A stretch of DNA of 40,611 nucleotides from assembly GCA_019753155.1 (NCBI GenBank), contig JAIELG010000051.1:1-40611 (forward strand). The letters are read 5' to 3'. The number at the start of each line of letters is the position of its first letter. The stretch's first letter is position 1. The position numbers were made by a program, and so were the translations under genes. The notes under the pieces are model-generated. The model saw only the letters and a program-made list of their open reading frames with translations. It had not been told where the DNA came from and ran no database searches. The DNA is from Burkholderiales bacterium (GTDB taxonomy: Bacteria > Pseudomonadota > Gammaproteobacteria > Burkholderiales > JABEVD01). Shown in pieces: positions 9,552-18,231 of the stretch.

Positions 9552-9720
9552 CTACGAACCAAGGGGTCGGGAGTTCGAATCTCTCCGGGCGCACCAAATA
9601 ATCAAGAATTTAGGCCACTTTTTCGGTGGCCTTTTTTGTACGACCGCAGTCGCCCTTCCGAATCTTTCAACAAAGCCTTATCGTTTTCGATGTTCCCCTG
9701 GTCAGCCATAATCGTCGCCA
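9552..9720 (+). repeat. Left 169-bp direct repeat with tRNA-Arg(ACG) 3' fragment (att-like)
   Basis: This matches 25946-26114 over its full length with only a few mismatches. The first 45 bases (9552-9596) are the 3' part of a tRNA: anticodon loop CTACGAA (anticodon ACG, Arg), 3' stem, variable loop, T-arm GGGAGTTCGAATCTCTCC-type and the acceptor end GGGCGCACCA. Bases upstream (AGTTGCACAGG) do not form the missing 5' half. The repeat continues through the tRNA terminator and about 80 further bases. Identity starting in the anticodon loop is a known crossover place for tyrosine integrases, so an att role is inferred. Confidence 0.85.
9612..9637 (+). terminator. Rho-independent terminator behind tRNA fragment (left copy)
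   Basis: Stem AGGCCAC / GTGGCCT (7 bp, perfect) with a 7-base loop, followed by six T. It would terminate rightward transcription before the island genes. Confidence 0.85.
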
Positions 9721-10212
9721 ACGTCCCTGCCTGTCCGTCTGCTATATATCCCTTCAGCAGGGGCGGAAATTTTGAAATGGGCTTTCTTGGGTGCGTCGGA
9801 GAATACTCTCGGAAGACTCGGAGAACGGTCTTATGAGAAATAGGGTACAAGGTAGGGGATCGTTAAACATGGCGGGCCAGCCGCCAGTTCACGTTACCAC
9901 CCTGGTCAGGTACGCCCGACACCCATATGCTGTTCGGCGCTTCGCTTCTCGCAGGTTGGACGGCGCTCAATATCGTGACAGTCACATATCTGGCGGCAAC
10001 CGAACACAGAAACCCGTAACGTCAGTTTCATCCTCAAGGAAGCCGGGATAATTCTTTCGTTCGGGATCAAGAAATTGGCCATCGAAAAGGTGGAAGGACA
10101 CGGTATTAATGAAAAATTACAGATAAAACAGTGTGGTAACTGTTCTTTCTGAATGGTGTTGCCTCGACTATTACTATAAACTCCAACAATTACTACTGCC
10201 TCATGCGTAAGA
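9721..10212. other. Island left-end spacer without recognisable gene
   Basis: About 490 bases between the left repeat and the SNF2 gene. I see no gene with a credible start. A start-less open frame at about 9980-10149 (+) reads protein-like (ILKEAGIILSFGIKKLAIEK) and could be a remnant, but I do not recognise it. No integrase is present where one is often found. A TATAAA at 10175-10180 could serve the SNF2 gene, but no good -35 box lies at proper spacing. Confidence 0.5.
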
Positions 10213-13077
10213 ATGCTCACTGACTACCACGCCAAGTATTTCGCTTATGAGTTGACCAAACGCTGCTCGTCTGATAATGCCGAAAAACTGGCCGGTGCAT
10301 TGGTGGATGCGCAGGTCGATCTCAATCCGCATCAGGTTGAGGCGGCACTGTTTGCCTTTCGTTCGCCCCTGTCCAAGGGGGCGCTGCTGGCCGACGAAGT
10401 TGGCCTGGGCAAGACCATCGAGGCGGGGTTGGTCATCTCGCAGAAGTGGGCAGAACGCAAACGGCGGATTCTGATAATCACGCCTTCCAATTTGCGCAAG
10501 CAGTGGCATCAAGAATTGAAGGAGAAATTTTTCCTGTCATGCCAGATTCTCGAATCGCGCTCCTACAACGAGGCGATCAGGCGCGGTGACTTCCGCCCGT
10601 TCGAGGCCAAGGATTCCGTAGTTATCTGTTCCTACCAGTTCGCCCGCAACAAAGCAGCCGATGTTCATGCGCTACAATGGGATCTGGTTGTCATCGATGA
10701 GGCTCATCGGCTGCGCAATGTCTATAAACCGGGCAATGTCATTGCCAATACACTCAAACAAGCATTGGCAAGCGCACCCAAGTTGTTGCTCACCGCAACG
10801 CCGCTGCAAAATTCGCTGATGGAGCTTTACGGGCTGGTCAGCTTCATCGATGAACATGCTTTTGGTGATCAGAAAAGTTTCAGGGAACAGTTTTCTTCCC
10901 TGAATGAGCAGGCTTTCGATACGCTGAAATGCAGGCTCAAACCGCTTTGCCACCGCACCCTGCGGCGGCAGGTGACAGCCTATGTTCCTTATACTCGCCG
11001 TCATCCCATCGTCCAGCGTTTTTCCCCGGAAGAGAGCGAAGATCGGCTCTATCAACTCGTTTCAGATTATCTTCGCCGTGAAAACCTGCAAGCCTTGCCG
11101 AGCGGACAGCGTTCGTTGATGACGCTGGTGTTGCGTAAATTGCTGGCATCTTCCACCTTCGCCATTGCCGGTGCGCTGGAAACAATCCGCAGTCGCCTGT
11201 GCGCGCGTCTGGGTCAGCAGGTGCATGGTCAATCGCTTGAAGAGGAGCTGGACGAAGATTACGAAACATTGGAGGAAACAGCTGAAGAGTGGTCGGATGA
11301 GGCGCCGGAGGAGCAAGCTCCGCTTTCCATTGAGGACCGCGTCGCCATCACCCAGGAAATCGAAGATCTGGAATCTTTTCGCGATCTAGCTGTGTCGATT
11401 ACGCATAATGCCAAGGGCAGGGCGCTGCTTGTCGCGCTGGGACGTGCGTTTACCGATGCAACCCGGCTTGGAGCTGAACGCAAGGCCATCATCTTCACCG
11501 AATCGCGCCGTACACAGGAGTACCTTTTGCGTGTGCTTGCGGACAGTCCTTATGCAACAGGACTTGTATTATTCAATGGCTCGAATACCGATCCGAAATC
11601 GCGCCAGATATACAGCGAATGGCTTGCCCGACACGAGGGATCGGATCGCATCACGGGTTCGCGCACTGCCGACATGCGTTCCGCGCTGGTGGACTATTTT
11701 CGCGATCAGGGACAAATCATGATTGCCACTGAGGCGGCTGCCGAAGGGATCAATCTGCAATTTTGTTCCCTCGTGGTGAATTATGATCTGCCGTGGAATC
11801 CGCAACGCATCGAGCAGCGCATAGGCCGTTGTCACCGTTACGGACAGAAGCATGATGTCGTGGTGGTCAATTTTTTGAACCAGAAAAACGAAGCTGACCA
11901 ACGCGTGTTTCAACTCCTTGCAGAGAAGTTTTCTCTGTTCGAAGGCGTATTCGGAACCAGCGACGAGGTGTTGGGCGCTATCGAATCGGGTGTGGATTTT
12001 GAGAAGCGCATCGCAGGTATCTACCAGCGCTGCCGCACTTCCGAAGAAATCAAAGCCTCGTTCGACCAGCTTCAGCTTGACCTCAATGTCCAGATCGACG
12101 AATCCATGACGCGCACCCGTCAGCAGTTGCTGGAGAATTTCGATCAGGAAGTGAATGAGAAGCTGCGCATCAATTTGGAGAACAGCAAAACGTACCTGAA
12201 TCGTTACGAACGGCTGTTACTGGATTTGACCCGATATGAACTTGGCAGTCATGCCGAATTTCTCGAAGGGCAATCCGGATTCCGCCTTAAAAGCAATCCG
12301 TTCGCGGCAGCGTCGCCCGACATTCCTTTGGGAATATACGAATTGCCGCGCCGTACCGGTGAAGCGCATCTTTATCGGCTCGGACACACGCTGGCGGAGG
12401 CCATATTGGCGCAGGCCAAGGGCCGCACACTTCCACCCGCCGAGATTGTCTTCGATTATTCTGCAAGCGCCGCCAGAATTTCCGTTCTCGAACCGTATAT
12501 CGGCAAAAGCGGGAAAATGATGCTCAGCCTTTTTACGGTAGAATCGCTTGATCAGGCGGAGGATTACCTGCTTTTCGCAACGGCAGCCGAAGATGGTCAA
12601 GTTGTGGAAGAAGAAATTGCACGACGGCTGCTTTCGCTCCCGGCTGCTTCGGTGAAAATATGCGACAGTATCGAGACCAACGGCGTGTTGCAGGAAATAA
12701 CGAATGGTCGCAAGGCTGATATTCAGCGCAGCATATCCGAACGCAATGCCCGCTTCTTCGAGGTTGAAGCGGAAAAACTGGATGGTTGGGCGGATGATCT
12801 CAAAGTGGCGCTGGAGCGCGAGATCAAGGAAATGGACAGGCAGATCAAGGAAGCCAGGCGCGCCGCCACGCTGGCGCTGACCCTTGAAGAGAAGCTGGCG
12901 GGGCAGAAACAGATCAGGGCGCTGGAATTGCAGCGCAACGGCAAACGCAAGGCGTTGTTCGATGCGCAGGACGAAATCGACCAGCGTCGTGAACTGCTCA
13001 TTGCGGATATTGAGGGAAAGCTGAAGCTGCGAACTGATTCGACAGGCATATTTTTTGTGAAGTGGAGCGTAGCATGA
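10213..13077 (+). CDS. SNF2-family (RapA/HepA-like) helicase with C-terminal coiled coil
   Basis: A 954-residue SF2 translocase. Motif I is DEVGLGKT (61-68), motif II DEAH (162-165), motif III LLTATPLQN (about 194-202), and the second RecA lobe contains IIFTESRRT, ATEAAAEGINLQ and QRIGRCHRYGQ (about 535-545), the classic SNF2/RapA motif VI. An acidic insert (EEELDEDYETLEETAEEW) lies between the lobes. The C-terminal third is helical and ends in a long charged coiled coil. Such proteins move along double-stranded DNA and often serve restriction or BREX/DISARM-type defence. The stop overlaps the DUF2130 start (ATGA), so the two are translationally coupled. The start at 10213 gives LTDYHAKYFAYEL; the ribosome site is weak. 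I infer that it works with the DUF2130, Mod and Res proteins downstream. Confidence 0.9.
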   Translation: MLTDYHAKYFAYELTKRCSSDNAEKLAGALVDAQVDLNPHQVEAALFAFRSPLSKGALLADEVGLGKTIEAGLVISQKWAERKRRILIITPSNLRKQWHQELKEKFFLSCQILESRSYNEAIRRGDFRPFEAKDSVVICSYQFARNKAADVHALQWDLVVIDEAHRLRNVYKPGNVIANTLKQALASAPKLLLTATPLQNSLMELYGLVSFIDEHAFGDQKSFREQFSSLNEQAFDTLKCRLKPLCHRTLRRQVTAYVPYTRRHPIVQRFSPEESEDRLYQLVSDYLRRENLQALPSGQRSLMTLVLRKLLASSTFAIAGALETIRSRLCARLGQQVHGQSLEEELDEDYETLEETAEEWSDEAPEEQAPLSIEDRVAITQEIEDLESFRDLAVSITHNAKGRALLVALGRAFTDATRLGAERKAIIFTESRRTQEYLLRVLADSPYATGLVLFNGSNTDPKSRQIYSEWLARHEGSDRITGSRTADMRSALVDYFRDQGQIMIATEAAAEGINLQFCSLVVNYDLPWNPQRIEQRIGRCHRYGQKHDVVVVNFLNQKNEADQRVFQLLAEKFSLFEGVFGTSDEVLGAIESGVDFEKRIAGIYQRCRTSEEIKASFDQLQLDLNVQIDESMTRTRQQLLENFDQEVNEKLRINLENSKTYLNRYERLLLDLTRYELGSHAEFLEGQSGFRLKSNPFAAASPDIPLGIYELPRRTGEAHLYRLGHTLAEAILAQAKGRTLPPAEIVFDYSASAARISVLEPYIGKSGKMMLSLFTVESLDQAEDYLLFATAAEDGQVVEEEIARRLLSLPAASVKICDSIETNGVLQEITNGRKADIQRSISERNARFFEVEAEKLDGWADDLKVALEREIKEMDRQIKEARRAATLALTLEEKLAGQKQIRALELQRNGKRKALFDAQDEIDQRRELLIADIEGKLKLRTDSTGIFFVKWSVA

Positions 13078-14351
13078 CCGAACCGACAATCATCTGCCCG
13101 AACTGTAAAACGGAAATCAAGCTCACCGAATCGCTGGCTGCGCCGTTGATCGAATCCACCCGCAGACAGTTCGAGCAGCAACTGGCCAGGAAGGACAGCG
13201 ACATCGCCAAGCGCGAACAGGCCATGCGCGAAAAGGAAAAACAGCTTTTAGAAGACAAACGCAAGCTCGACGACCAGGTGGCCGATCAGGTCGCAGCACA
13301 ATTGAAAGCCGAGCGTGCCCGCGTTGTTGCGGAGGAATCCAAAAAAGCAAAACTTGCCAGCGCCGCCGAACTGGAAAACAAGGCGCGCGAGCTGGCCGAA
13401 TTGCAGGAGGTGCTTAAATCCCGCGACGAAAAATTGGCCGAGGCGCAGAAGGCCCAAGCCGAGCTCATCAGGAAGCAGCGCGAACTGGACGATGCCAAGC
13501 GGGAACTGGAACTCACCGTGGAAAAACGGGTGCAGGAATCCCTGTCAAGTGCCCGCGATCAGGCCCGCCAGGAAGCCGAGGAACAATTGAAGTTCAAGGT
13601 GATGGAAAAGGAGCAAACCATCAGCGCGATGCAAAAGCAGATCGAGGAATTGAAGCGTAAATCCGAGCAGGGCTCGCAGCAGTTGCAGGGAGAAGTGCAG
13701 GAGCTTGAGCTGGAAAATATGTTGCGCGCCAAGTTCCCATTCGATTCCATCGAGCCGGTACCCAAGGGCGTCCACGGCGGCGACGTTCTGCACCACATCC
13801 TCGGCCCGATCGGCCAGGCCTGCGGCACCATCCTCTGGGAATCCAAGCGCACCAAGAACTGGAGCGACGGCTGGCTCGCCAAGCTTCGCGAGGACCAGCG
13901 TACCGCCAAGGCGGAAATCGCCGTGATCGTGAGCCAGGTGTTGCCCAAAGGCGTCGAAACATTCGAAATGGTCGAAGGAATCTGGGTGACTCATCCCCGC
14001 GCCGCGTTGCCGGTCGCCGCCATTTTGCGCCAGTCGTTGCTGGAAATCGCGATGGCCAGGCAGGCTTCCGAAGGCCAGCAGACCAAGACCGAAATGATCT
14101 ACCAGTATCTCACCGGCCCGCGCTTTCGCCACCGGGTGGAAGCCATCGTCGAAGCGTTTTCCACGATGCAGGAGGATTTGGACAAGGAGCGCAAGGCCAT
14201 CATGAAACAATGGGCCAAGCGCGAGGAGCAGATTGAGCGCGTGATGGGCGCTACGGTGGGAATGTATGGCGATTTGCAGGGGATCGCCGGTAAGTCGTTG
14301 CAGGAGATCGAGGGGTTGGAGTTACCGGCATTGGATGCACCTAAATCATAA
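13074..14351 (+). CDS. DUF2130 protein: zinc-ribbon-like N-terminus, coiled coil, nuclease-like core
   Basis: A 425-residue DUF2130 protein. The N-terminus has one CPNCK motif. Residues about 20-210 are a long Glu/Lys/Arg/Gln-rich coiled coil. The conserved DUF2130 core follows (FPFDSIEPVPKGVHGGDVLHHI, then CGTILWESKRTKNWSDGWL and AEIAVIVSQVLP). The Asp of GGD, the ESK (an ExK) and the following hydrophobic strand with a Gln match a PD-(D/E)xK nuclease pattern; this is my reading and has not been tested. ATG at 13074 overlaps the SNF2 stop by four bases and has AGTGGAG upstream, so I prefer it to the ATG 12 bases earlier. Tight coupling suggests a complex with the SNF2 helicase. Confidence 0.85.
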   Translation: MTEPTIICPNCKTEIKLTESLAAPLIESTRRQFEQQLARKDSDIAKREQAMREKEKQLLEDKRKLDDQVADQVAAQLKAERARVVAEESKKAKLASAAELENKARELAELQEVLKSRDEKLAEAQKAQAELIRKQRELDDAKRELELTVEKRVQESLSSARDQARQEAEEQLKFKVMEKEQTISAMQKQIEELKRKSEQGSQQLQGEVQELELENMLRAKFPFDSIEPVPKGVHGGDVLHHILGPIGQACGTILWESKRTKNWSDGWLAKLREDQRTAKAEIAVIVSQVLPKGVETFEMVEGIWVTHPRAALPVAAILRQSLLEIAMARQASEGQQTKTEMIYQYLTGPRFRHRVEAIVEAFSTMQEDLDKERKAIMKQWAKREEQIERVMGATVGMYGDLQGIAGKSLQEIEGLELPALDAPKS

Positions 14352-14362
14352 GGGGGGAAATT

Positions 14363-14656
14363 ATGGAGAACATGATTATTGCGGCTATCAGGGAAAAGAA
14401 AGTTCTTTCGTTTACATACAGCGGGCACCCCAGGATAGTTGAGCCGCATGTTTATGGTATTAACGAAGGAATGGCTCAATTGCTTGGGTATCAGATACGC
14501 GGAAGCAGTAGTAGAGGAGGTATTCCGGAATGGAGGCGTTTTACAATATCTGCGATGCAAAATTTGCAGATATTGAATGAGTTTTTTCCAGGCCGCCGTG
14601 GCTTCCCATCTGGCAAGCATAGCTCTTGGGACCAAGAAATTATGGTTGTCGAGTAA
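14363..14656 (+). CDS. Stand-alone WYL-like domain protein
   Basis: A 97-residue protein resembling an isolated WYL domain (IIAAIREKKVLSFTYSGHPRIVEPHVYGI, then LLGYQIRGSSSRGGIPEWRRF). WYL domains bind nucleotides or nucleic acid and often control defence genes, usually fused to a DNA-binding HTH; no HTH is present here. It starts 12 bases after the DUF2130 stop, with AAGGGGGG upstream. From here to about 16540 the DNA is visibly richer in A+T than its neighbours, so it probably arrived together with the OLD gene that starts 62 bases later. A sensor or regulator role is inferred. Confidence 0.7.
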   Translation: MENMIIAAIREKKVLSFTYSGHPRIVEPHVYGINEGMAQLLGYQIRGSSSRGGIPEWRRFTISAMQNLQILNEFFPGRRGFPSGKHSSWDQEIMVVE

Positions 14657-14718
14657 AGATAGACTTTCTTCAATACAAGAAAGCTAAATCAAGTCTATTA
14701 ACTCCGAGTGTGAATTTT

Positions 14719-16524
14719 ATGGCAACGAAGAAATCAGCGGCAGTAGCGACAGCCAACGATGAAACTATAACTGTTCCACGGCCTAGGTTACACAGGTTAA
14801 CGGTAAAGAATTTTCGGGCAATCGGAAGTGAGCCGGTTACCTTGGAACTTGACGATATTGTTGTTTTGGTCGGCCCCAATAATTCCGGGAAAAGCTCTAT
14901 CCTTCGAGCGTATGAGGTAGTCATGCTTCATGGCTCTAAGGATGGGAAATTGACACAAGAGGATTTTCCTAATGCCGTGATTAGTGCAGAAAGTCCTATT
15001 GAAATAGAACTGGAAACGGTTGTGTACGATGCGAAGGCACCCGGTGAAAAATGGATTCGCCGGGATGAAGCTACCGGTGATATGTTTGTCCGCGAAAAAT
15101 GGACTTGGGTTACTCATGGAGATCCAAAAAAGGTAGGTTGGGATGTTGCCGCTGGTGGCTGGCATGAAAAAGAAGGGCCTTGGGGAGCTGCCGGAGTTGC
15201 CCAGCCTGCCCGTCCCGAACCTCACCGAATACAAGCTTTTGACTCTCCAGAAAAGCAGGCAGATGAAGTCGTCAAGTTGTTGAAGAATGTGCTGAATGAG
15301 CGAATTAAAGGGCTTCAAAGCGCAGAGCAGATAGAGGGTGAAGAAAAGAACGACTATCAAAAGTTAATCACTTCGATTCAGGATTTCCAGAAGCGCGCGG
15401 TAGCGGATGCAAACGAAGAAATCAAGAAAGTTGAAACAGAGCTCAATTCCTTAGTCGGTAAAGTTTTCCCTGGGCAGGAAATACGATTTGACGCGCGCCC
15501 CGATGGTGATGTTGAAAGCGCGCTCAATTTCTTTAAGGAGGCCCCGCAACTTTTGATGGGGCCAAAAGGTGGCTACCAACCTTCCATAGACAGACAAGGG
15601 AGTGGGGCGCGACGCACATTACTTTGGGCGGCATTACGCCTTTTGGCAGAACAGTCTAGGGTAAAGAAGGATTCGAATAGCACGCGCCCGCACGTACTGC
15701 TTATGGATGAGCCTGAGTTATGCCTGCACCCAAATGCGGTAAGGGAAGCTTGCCGTGTGTTGTATGACCTACCTAAATCGGGGAAGTGGCAGGTTATTGT
15801 AACGACTCATTCTCCCGTATTTATAGACTTTTCTCGTGACAACACATCTATTGTTCGAGTAGAGCGAAATAATGATGGGAAATCATTTGGTACAACGATC
15901 TACCGGCCGACAAAGGCTCATCTGAGTGAAGACGAACGTGAGCACCTAAAGCTTCTTAATCTATGTGATCCGTATGTGGCCGAATTTTTCTTCGGTGGCA
16001 GGACAATTATTGTTGAGGGCGATACCGAGTACGCGGCCTTTCAATATGTGATTCAGATGGAACCCGAAAAATTCAAAGACCTGCATGTGGTAAGAGCTCG
16101 CGGAAAAGCAACAATTCGATCACTTTGCAAAGTTCTCAATCAGTTTGAGAAGCCTTATGCAGTTTTACACGATAGTGACAGACCCGAAGTAATCAAGAAG
16201 GGCAAGCCTAGTGTCAATCCAGCATGGACAACCAACCAGAACATTCGAGAGGTTATTGCTGCTGAAATTCAGGCAGGAAAAGTAACTCTTATTGCATCAG
16301 TTCCAAATTTTGAGGAGGCATATTTTGGCGAGGAAGTAAAATCTGACAAGCCATTCTCTGCTTGGCAAAAGGTAAAGGCAGACAAGACAGCTTATGACAA
16401 GGTCATGCAGCTACTTCTTGCTCTTTCCGGCCAGTCAACTGAATTGCCTGCGGGCGCTCTGGCATGGAATACGCTGGATGATCTGAAAAATGCGGTAATT
16501 GGAAATGATGTAGATGGCAATTAA
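14719..16524 (+). CDS. OLD-family ATP-dependent endonuclease (ABC ATPase plus TOPRIM)
   Basis: A 601-residue protein with an ABC-type ATPase followed by a TOPRIM nuclease domain, as in the OLD family that includes GajA of Gabija. Walker A is GPNNSGKSS (52-60). The signature region is QGSGARRTLLWAALR, Walker B is VLLMDEPELCLHP, and VIVTTHSPVF gives the H-loop. TOPRIM motifs are IIVEGDTEY (Glu, about 430) and LHDSDRP (DxD-like, about 483). An insertion with coiled-coil character (about 195-245) is the usual dimerisation arm. ATG at 14719 gives MATKKSAA; an upstream in-frame ATG at 14626 would overlap the WYL gene and adds unconserved residues. The last 11 bases overlap the start of the mod 5' remnant. 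A+T-rich codon use differs from flanking genes. No UvrD-type GajB partner is adjacent, so this is not canonical Gabija. Confidence 0.88.
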   Translation: MATKKSAAVATANDETITVPRPRLHRLTVKNFRAIGSEPVTLELDDIVVLVGPNNSGKSSILRAYEVVMLHGSKDGKLTQEDFPNAVISAESPIEIELETVVYDAKAPGEKWIRRDEATGDMFVREKWTWVTHGDPKKVGWDVAAGGWHEKEGPWGAAGVAQPARPEPHRIQAFDSPEKQADEVVKLLKNVLNERIKGLQSAEQIEGEEKNDYQKLITSIQDFQKRAVADANEEIKKVETELNSLVGKVFPGQEIRFDARPDGDVESALNFFKEAPQLLMGPKGGYQPSIDRQGSGARRTLLWAALRLLAEQSRVKKDSNSTRPHVLLMDEPELCLHPNAVREACRVLYDLPKSGKWQVIVTTHSPVFIDFSRDNTSIVRVERNNDGKSFGTTIYRPTKAHLSEDEREHLKLLNLCDPYVAEFFFGGRTIIVEGDTEYAAFQYVIQMEPEKFKDLHVVRARGKATIRSLCKVLNQFEKPYAVLHDSDRPEVIKKGKPSVNPAWTTNQNIREVIAAEIQAGKVTLIASVPNFEEAYFGEEVKSDKPFSAWQKVKADKTAYDKVMQLLLALSGQSTELPAGALAWNTLDDLKNAVIGNDVDGN

Positions 16525-16705
16525 ACAAAAATTAGAACTTACTTGGATCGGGAAGGAGAAGCGGCCCAAGCTGGAGCCGCACATTTTGCTGGAAGACCCG
16601 GAAAAATCCCATCACGCCGGACATCGGGGGGCCGAACGAAACATTTTCGACAACCGGCTGGCAATGAAAGCGCGGGAATCGAAGGCGAAAGGGTTCATCG
16701 AATGA
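16514..16705 (+). pseudogene. Duplicated and decayed 5' end of mod
   Basis: This stretch encodes 63 residues, the first 48 of which closely match the start of the intact Mod at 18232 (KQKLELTWIGK, then RILLEDP versus HILLEDP, SHHAGHR, IFDNRL). After FDNRL there is a deletion and the rest (AMKARESKAKG) is a degraded ALKALEAEFAGK; the catalytic DPPY is missing. The first codons are A+T-rich like the OLD gene they overlap (16514-16524) and differ synonymously from the intact mod, whereas from TGGATCGGGAAGGA onward the DNA resembles the local mod. This looks like a recombination joint between a foreign OLD-mod junction and the resident mod. A short peptide could be made, but no function is evident. 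Confidence 0.8.
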
Positions 16706-18156
16706 TAAAACATTGGATTTCTGAGGCGTTGAACTGCTTGGCCCAAAGCCTTGATCCGGTTCCTCATGAACTCAATGAAATCGACTGGAAAGCCGACCTG
16801 ACTGACCAAAGGGAGAGACTGATTGAACACCTGATTGCCTTTGCCAACCACCCAAATGGCGGCTTCCTCGTCTTCGGAGTAAAGGACGATGCCACGCTGG
16901 CAGGCGTGCGTCAGGAACAGGTAGCTCAGATCGTCAACACCCTCGCCAATCTTGGGCGTGATGCAGTCGAGCCTGCTTTGGCCATCGACCACGCGGTGGT
17001 TGATTTTCGTGAAGTGCCGCTGCTGTTTGTTCATATTCCTGAGCAGCGCAACAAGCCTGTGCATCGGCGCGGAAAATCCATCGAGGAAGCATGGATACGC
17101 TCGGGCGGCACGACCCGCAAGGCATCCCGTCAGGAAATCGGCGGCTTGATGTTGAACAGCCAGGCGCCGCGCTGGGAGGAACTTCGGGCCTCGAACCTTC
17201 TTGTCGGCGCTGATCTCATCGCGCTGCTTGATTTGGCAGTGATAGCAAATCTGCTTCAGCGTCCTCTGCCTGATGAGGAAAGCGAGATTTTACGCTGGCT
17301 GGCAGAGGAAAGAATGATTGCCGCTGATGGAATCCGGTATTACATCACCAATTTCGGCGCAATCGCGGCAGCGCGCAATCTCGACCAGTTCGACACACTC
17401 AGGCGCAAGCGCATTCGCGTCATTCGTTACCGGGGCAAGAACAAGGTCGATACCATTGACGAGATGATGGGTCAGAAAGGCTATGCGGTAGGGTTCGAAG
17501 GTTTGATTGGTTATCTCAAGCGCGTGCTGCCACATTCTGAAGTCATCCAGCAATCCTTGCGCACGGAAGTCAGCGTATATCCCGAAATCGCCTTGCGTGA
17601 ACTGATCGCCAATGCGCTCATCCATCAAGATTTCAGCGTCACAGGCAGCGGGCCGATGATCGAAATTTTCGATGACCGCATCGAGTTCACCAACCCCGGC
17701 AGCCTCCTGCCTGGTAAGCGCGTTGACCGGCTGATCGGCACCACACCGGAATCGCGCAACGAAGCGCTGGCATCCGCATTCCGGCGTTACCGGATATGTG
17801 AGGAACGCGGCACCGGCTTCCAGAAAGTGGTTGCATCCATCGAACTTTTCGGCTTGCCGCCAGTGGTGTTTACGCCGCTGGAAAACGCCTTCAAGGTTAC
17901 ACTCTATGCCCCGAAGAAGTTTGCCGACATGTCGCAAACCGAACGCGTCGAGGCTTGTTATCAACATGCTGTGCTGCAATATCTCTCAAGTCAGACGCTG
18001 ACCAATACCACTCTGCGAGAACGTTTCAAACTGCACGAAAAGCAGCGAAATACCGTTACCAACTTGATAGCAGATGCCGTCTCTGCAGGACGCATTAAAC
18101 GCAAAGATCCTGCCGGAGGGAAAAAATTTGCTGAGTACTTGCCATATTGGGTATAA
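16702..18156 (+). CDS. Schlafen/AlbA-domain ATP-binding regulator (COG2865-like)
   Basis: A 484-residue protein with an N-terminal AlbA_2/Schlafen-like domain (ELNEIDWKADLTDQRERLIE, FANHPNGGFLVFGV, AWIRSGGTTRKAS), a GHKL-type ATPase-like region (ELIANALIHQDF, IEIFDDRIEFTNPGSL, CEERGTGFQKV) and a C-terminal winged HTH. ATG at 16702 is chosen because the reading frame upstream is the mod remnant read out of frame. Members are often called putative transcriptional regulators and are common beside restriction systems; Schlafen-type domains can also be RNA nucleases. It lies between the mod remnant and the intact mod, apparently an insertion at this point. Base use matches mod rather than the A+T-rich OLD gene. 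Role inferred: sensor or effector accessory to the R-M genes. Confidence 0.85.
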   Translation: MIKHWISEALNCLAQSLDPVPHELNEIDWKADLTDQRERLIEHLIAFANHPNGGFLVFGVKDDATLAGVRQEQVAQIVNTLANLGRDAVEPALAIDHAVVDFREVPLLFVHIPEQRNKPVHRRGKSIEEAWIRSGGTTRKASRQEIGGLMLNSQAPRWEELRASNLLVGADLIALLDLAVIANLLQRPLPDEESEILRWLAEERMIAADGIRYYITNFGAIAAARNLDQFDTLRRKRIRVIRYRGKNKVDTIDEMMGQKGYAVGFEGLIGYLKRVLPHSEVIQQSLRTEVSVYPEIALRELIANALIHQDFSVTGSGPMIEIFDDRIEFTNPGSLLPGKRVDRLIGTTPESRNEALASAFRRYRICEERGTGFQKVVASIELFGLPPVVFTPLENAFKVTLYAPKKFADMSQTERVEACYQHAVLQYLSSQTLTNTTLRERFKLHEKQRNTVTNLIADAVSAGRIKRKDPAGGKKFAEYLPYWV

Positions 18157-18231
18157 AAACTTTGCTCTTATCACATCCGAAAACGGAAATTTCTTGAATA
18201 AATATATAAAACATAGAGCTACAAAACCATC

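Noticed and set aside
9498-9596. A complete tRNA-Arg gene
   Set aside because: Only the 3' part from the anticodon loop is present; upstream bases do not form acceptor, D-arm or 5' anticodon stem.
9602-9850. Minus-strand open frame of 82 codons over the left repeat
   Set aside because: It crosses the repeat border and a terminator, and in the right copy the frame continues into unrelated sequence. Not supported as a gene.
10213-13077. DISARM or BREX locus
   Set aside because: The SNF2 helicase alone is not enough; no DrmA/DrmB, PglZ, BrxC or BrxL-like gene is seen.
14719-18156. Gabija system (GajA-GajB)
   Set aside because: OLD resembles GajA in architecture, but the following intact gene is a Schlafen/GHKL protein, not a UvrD-like helicase.
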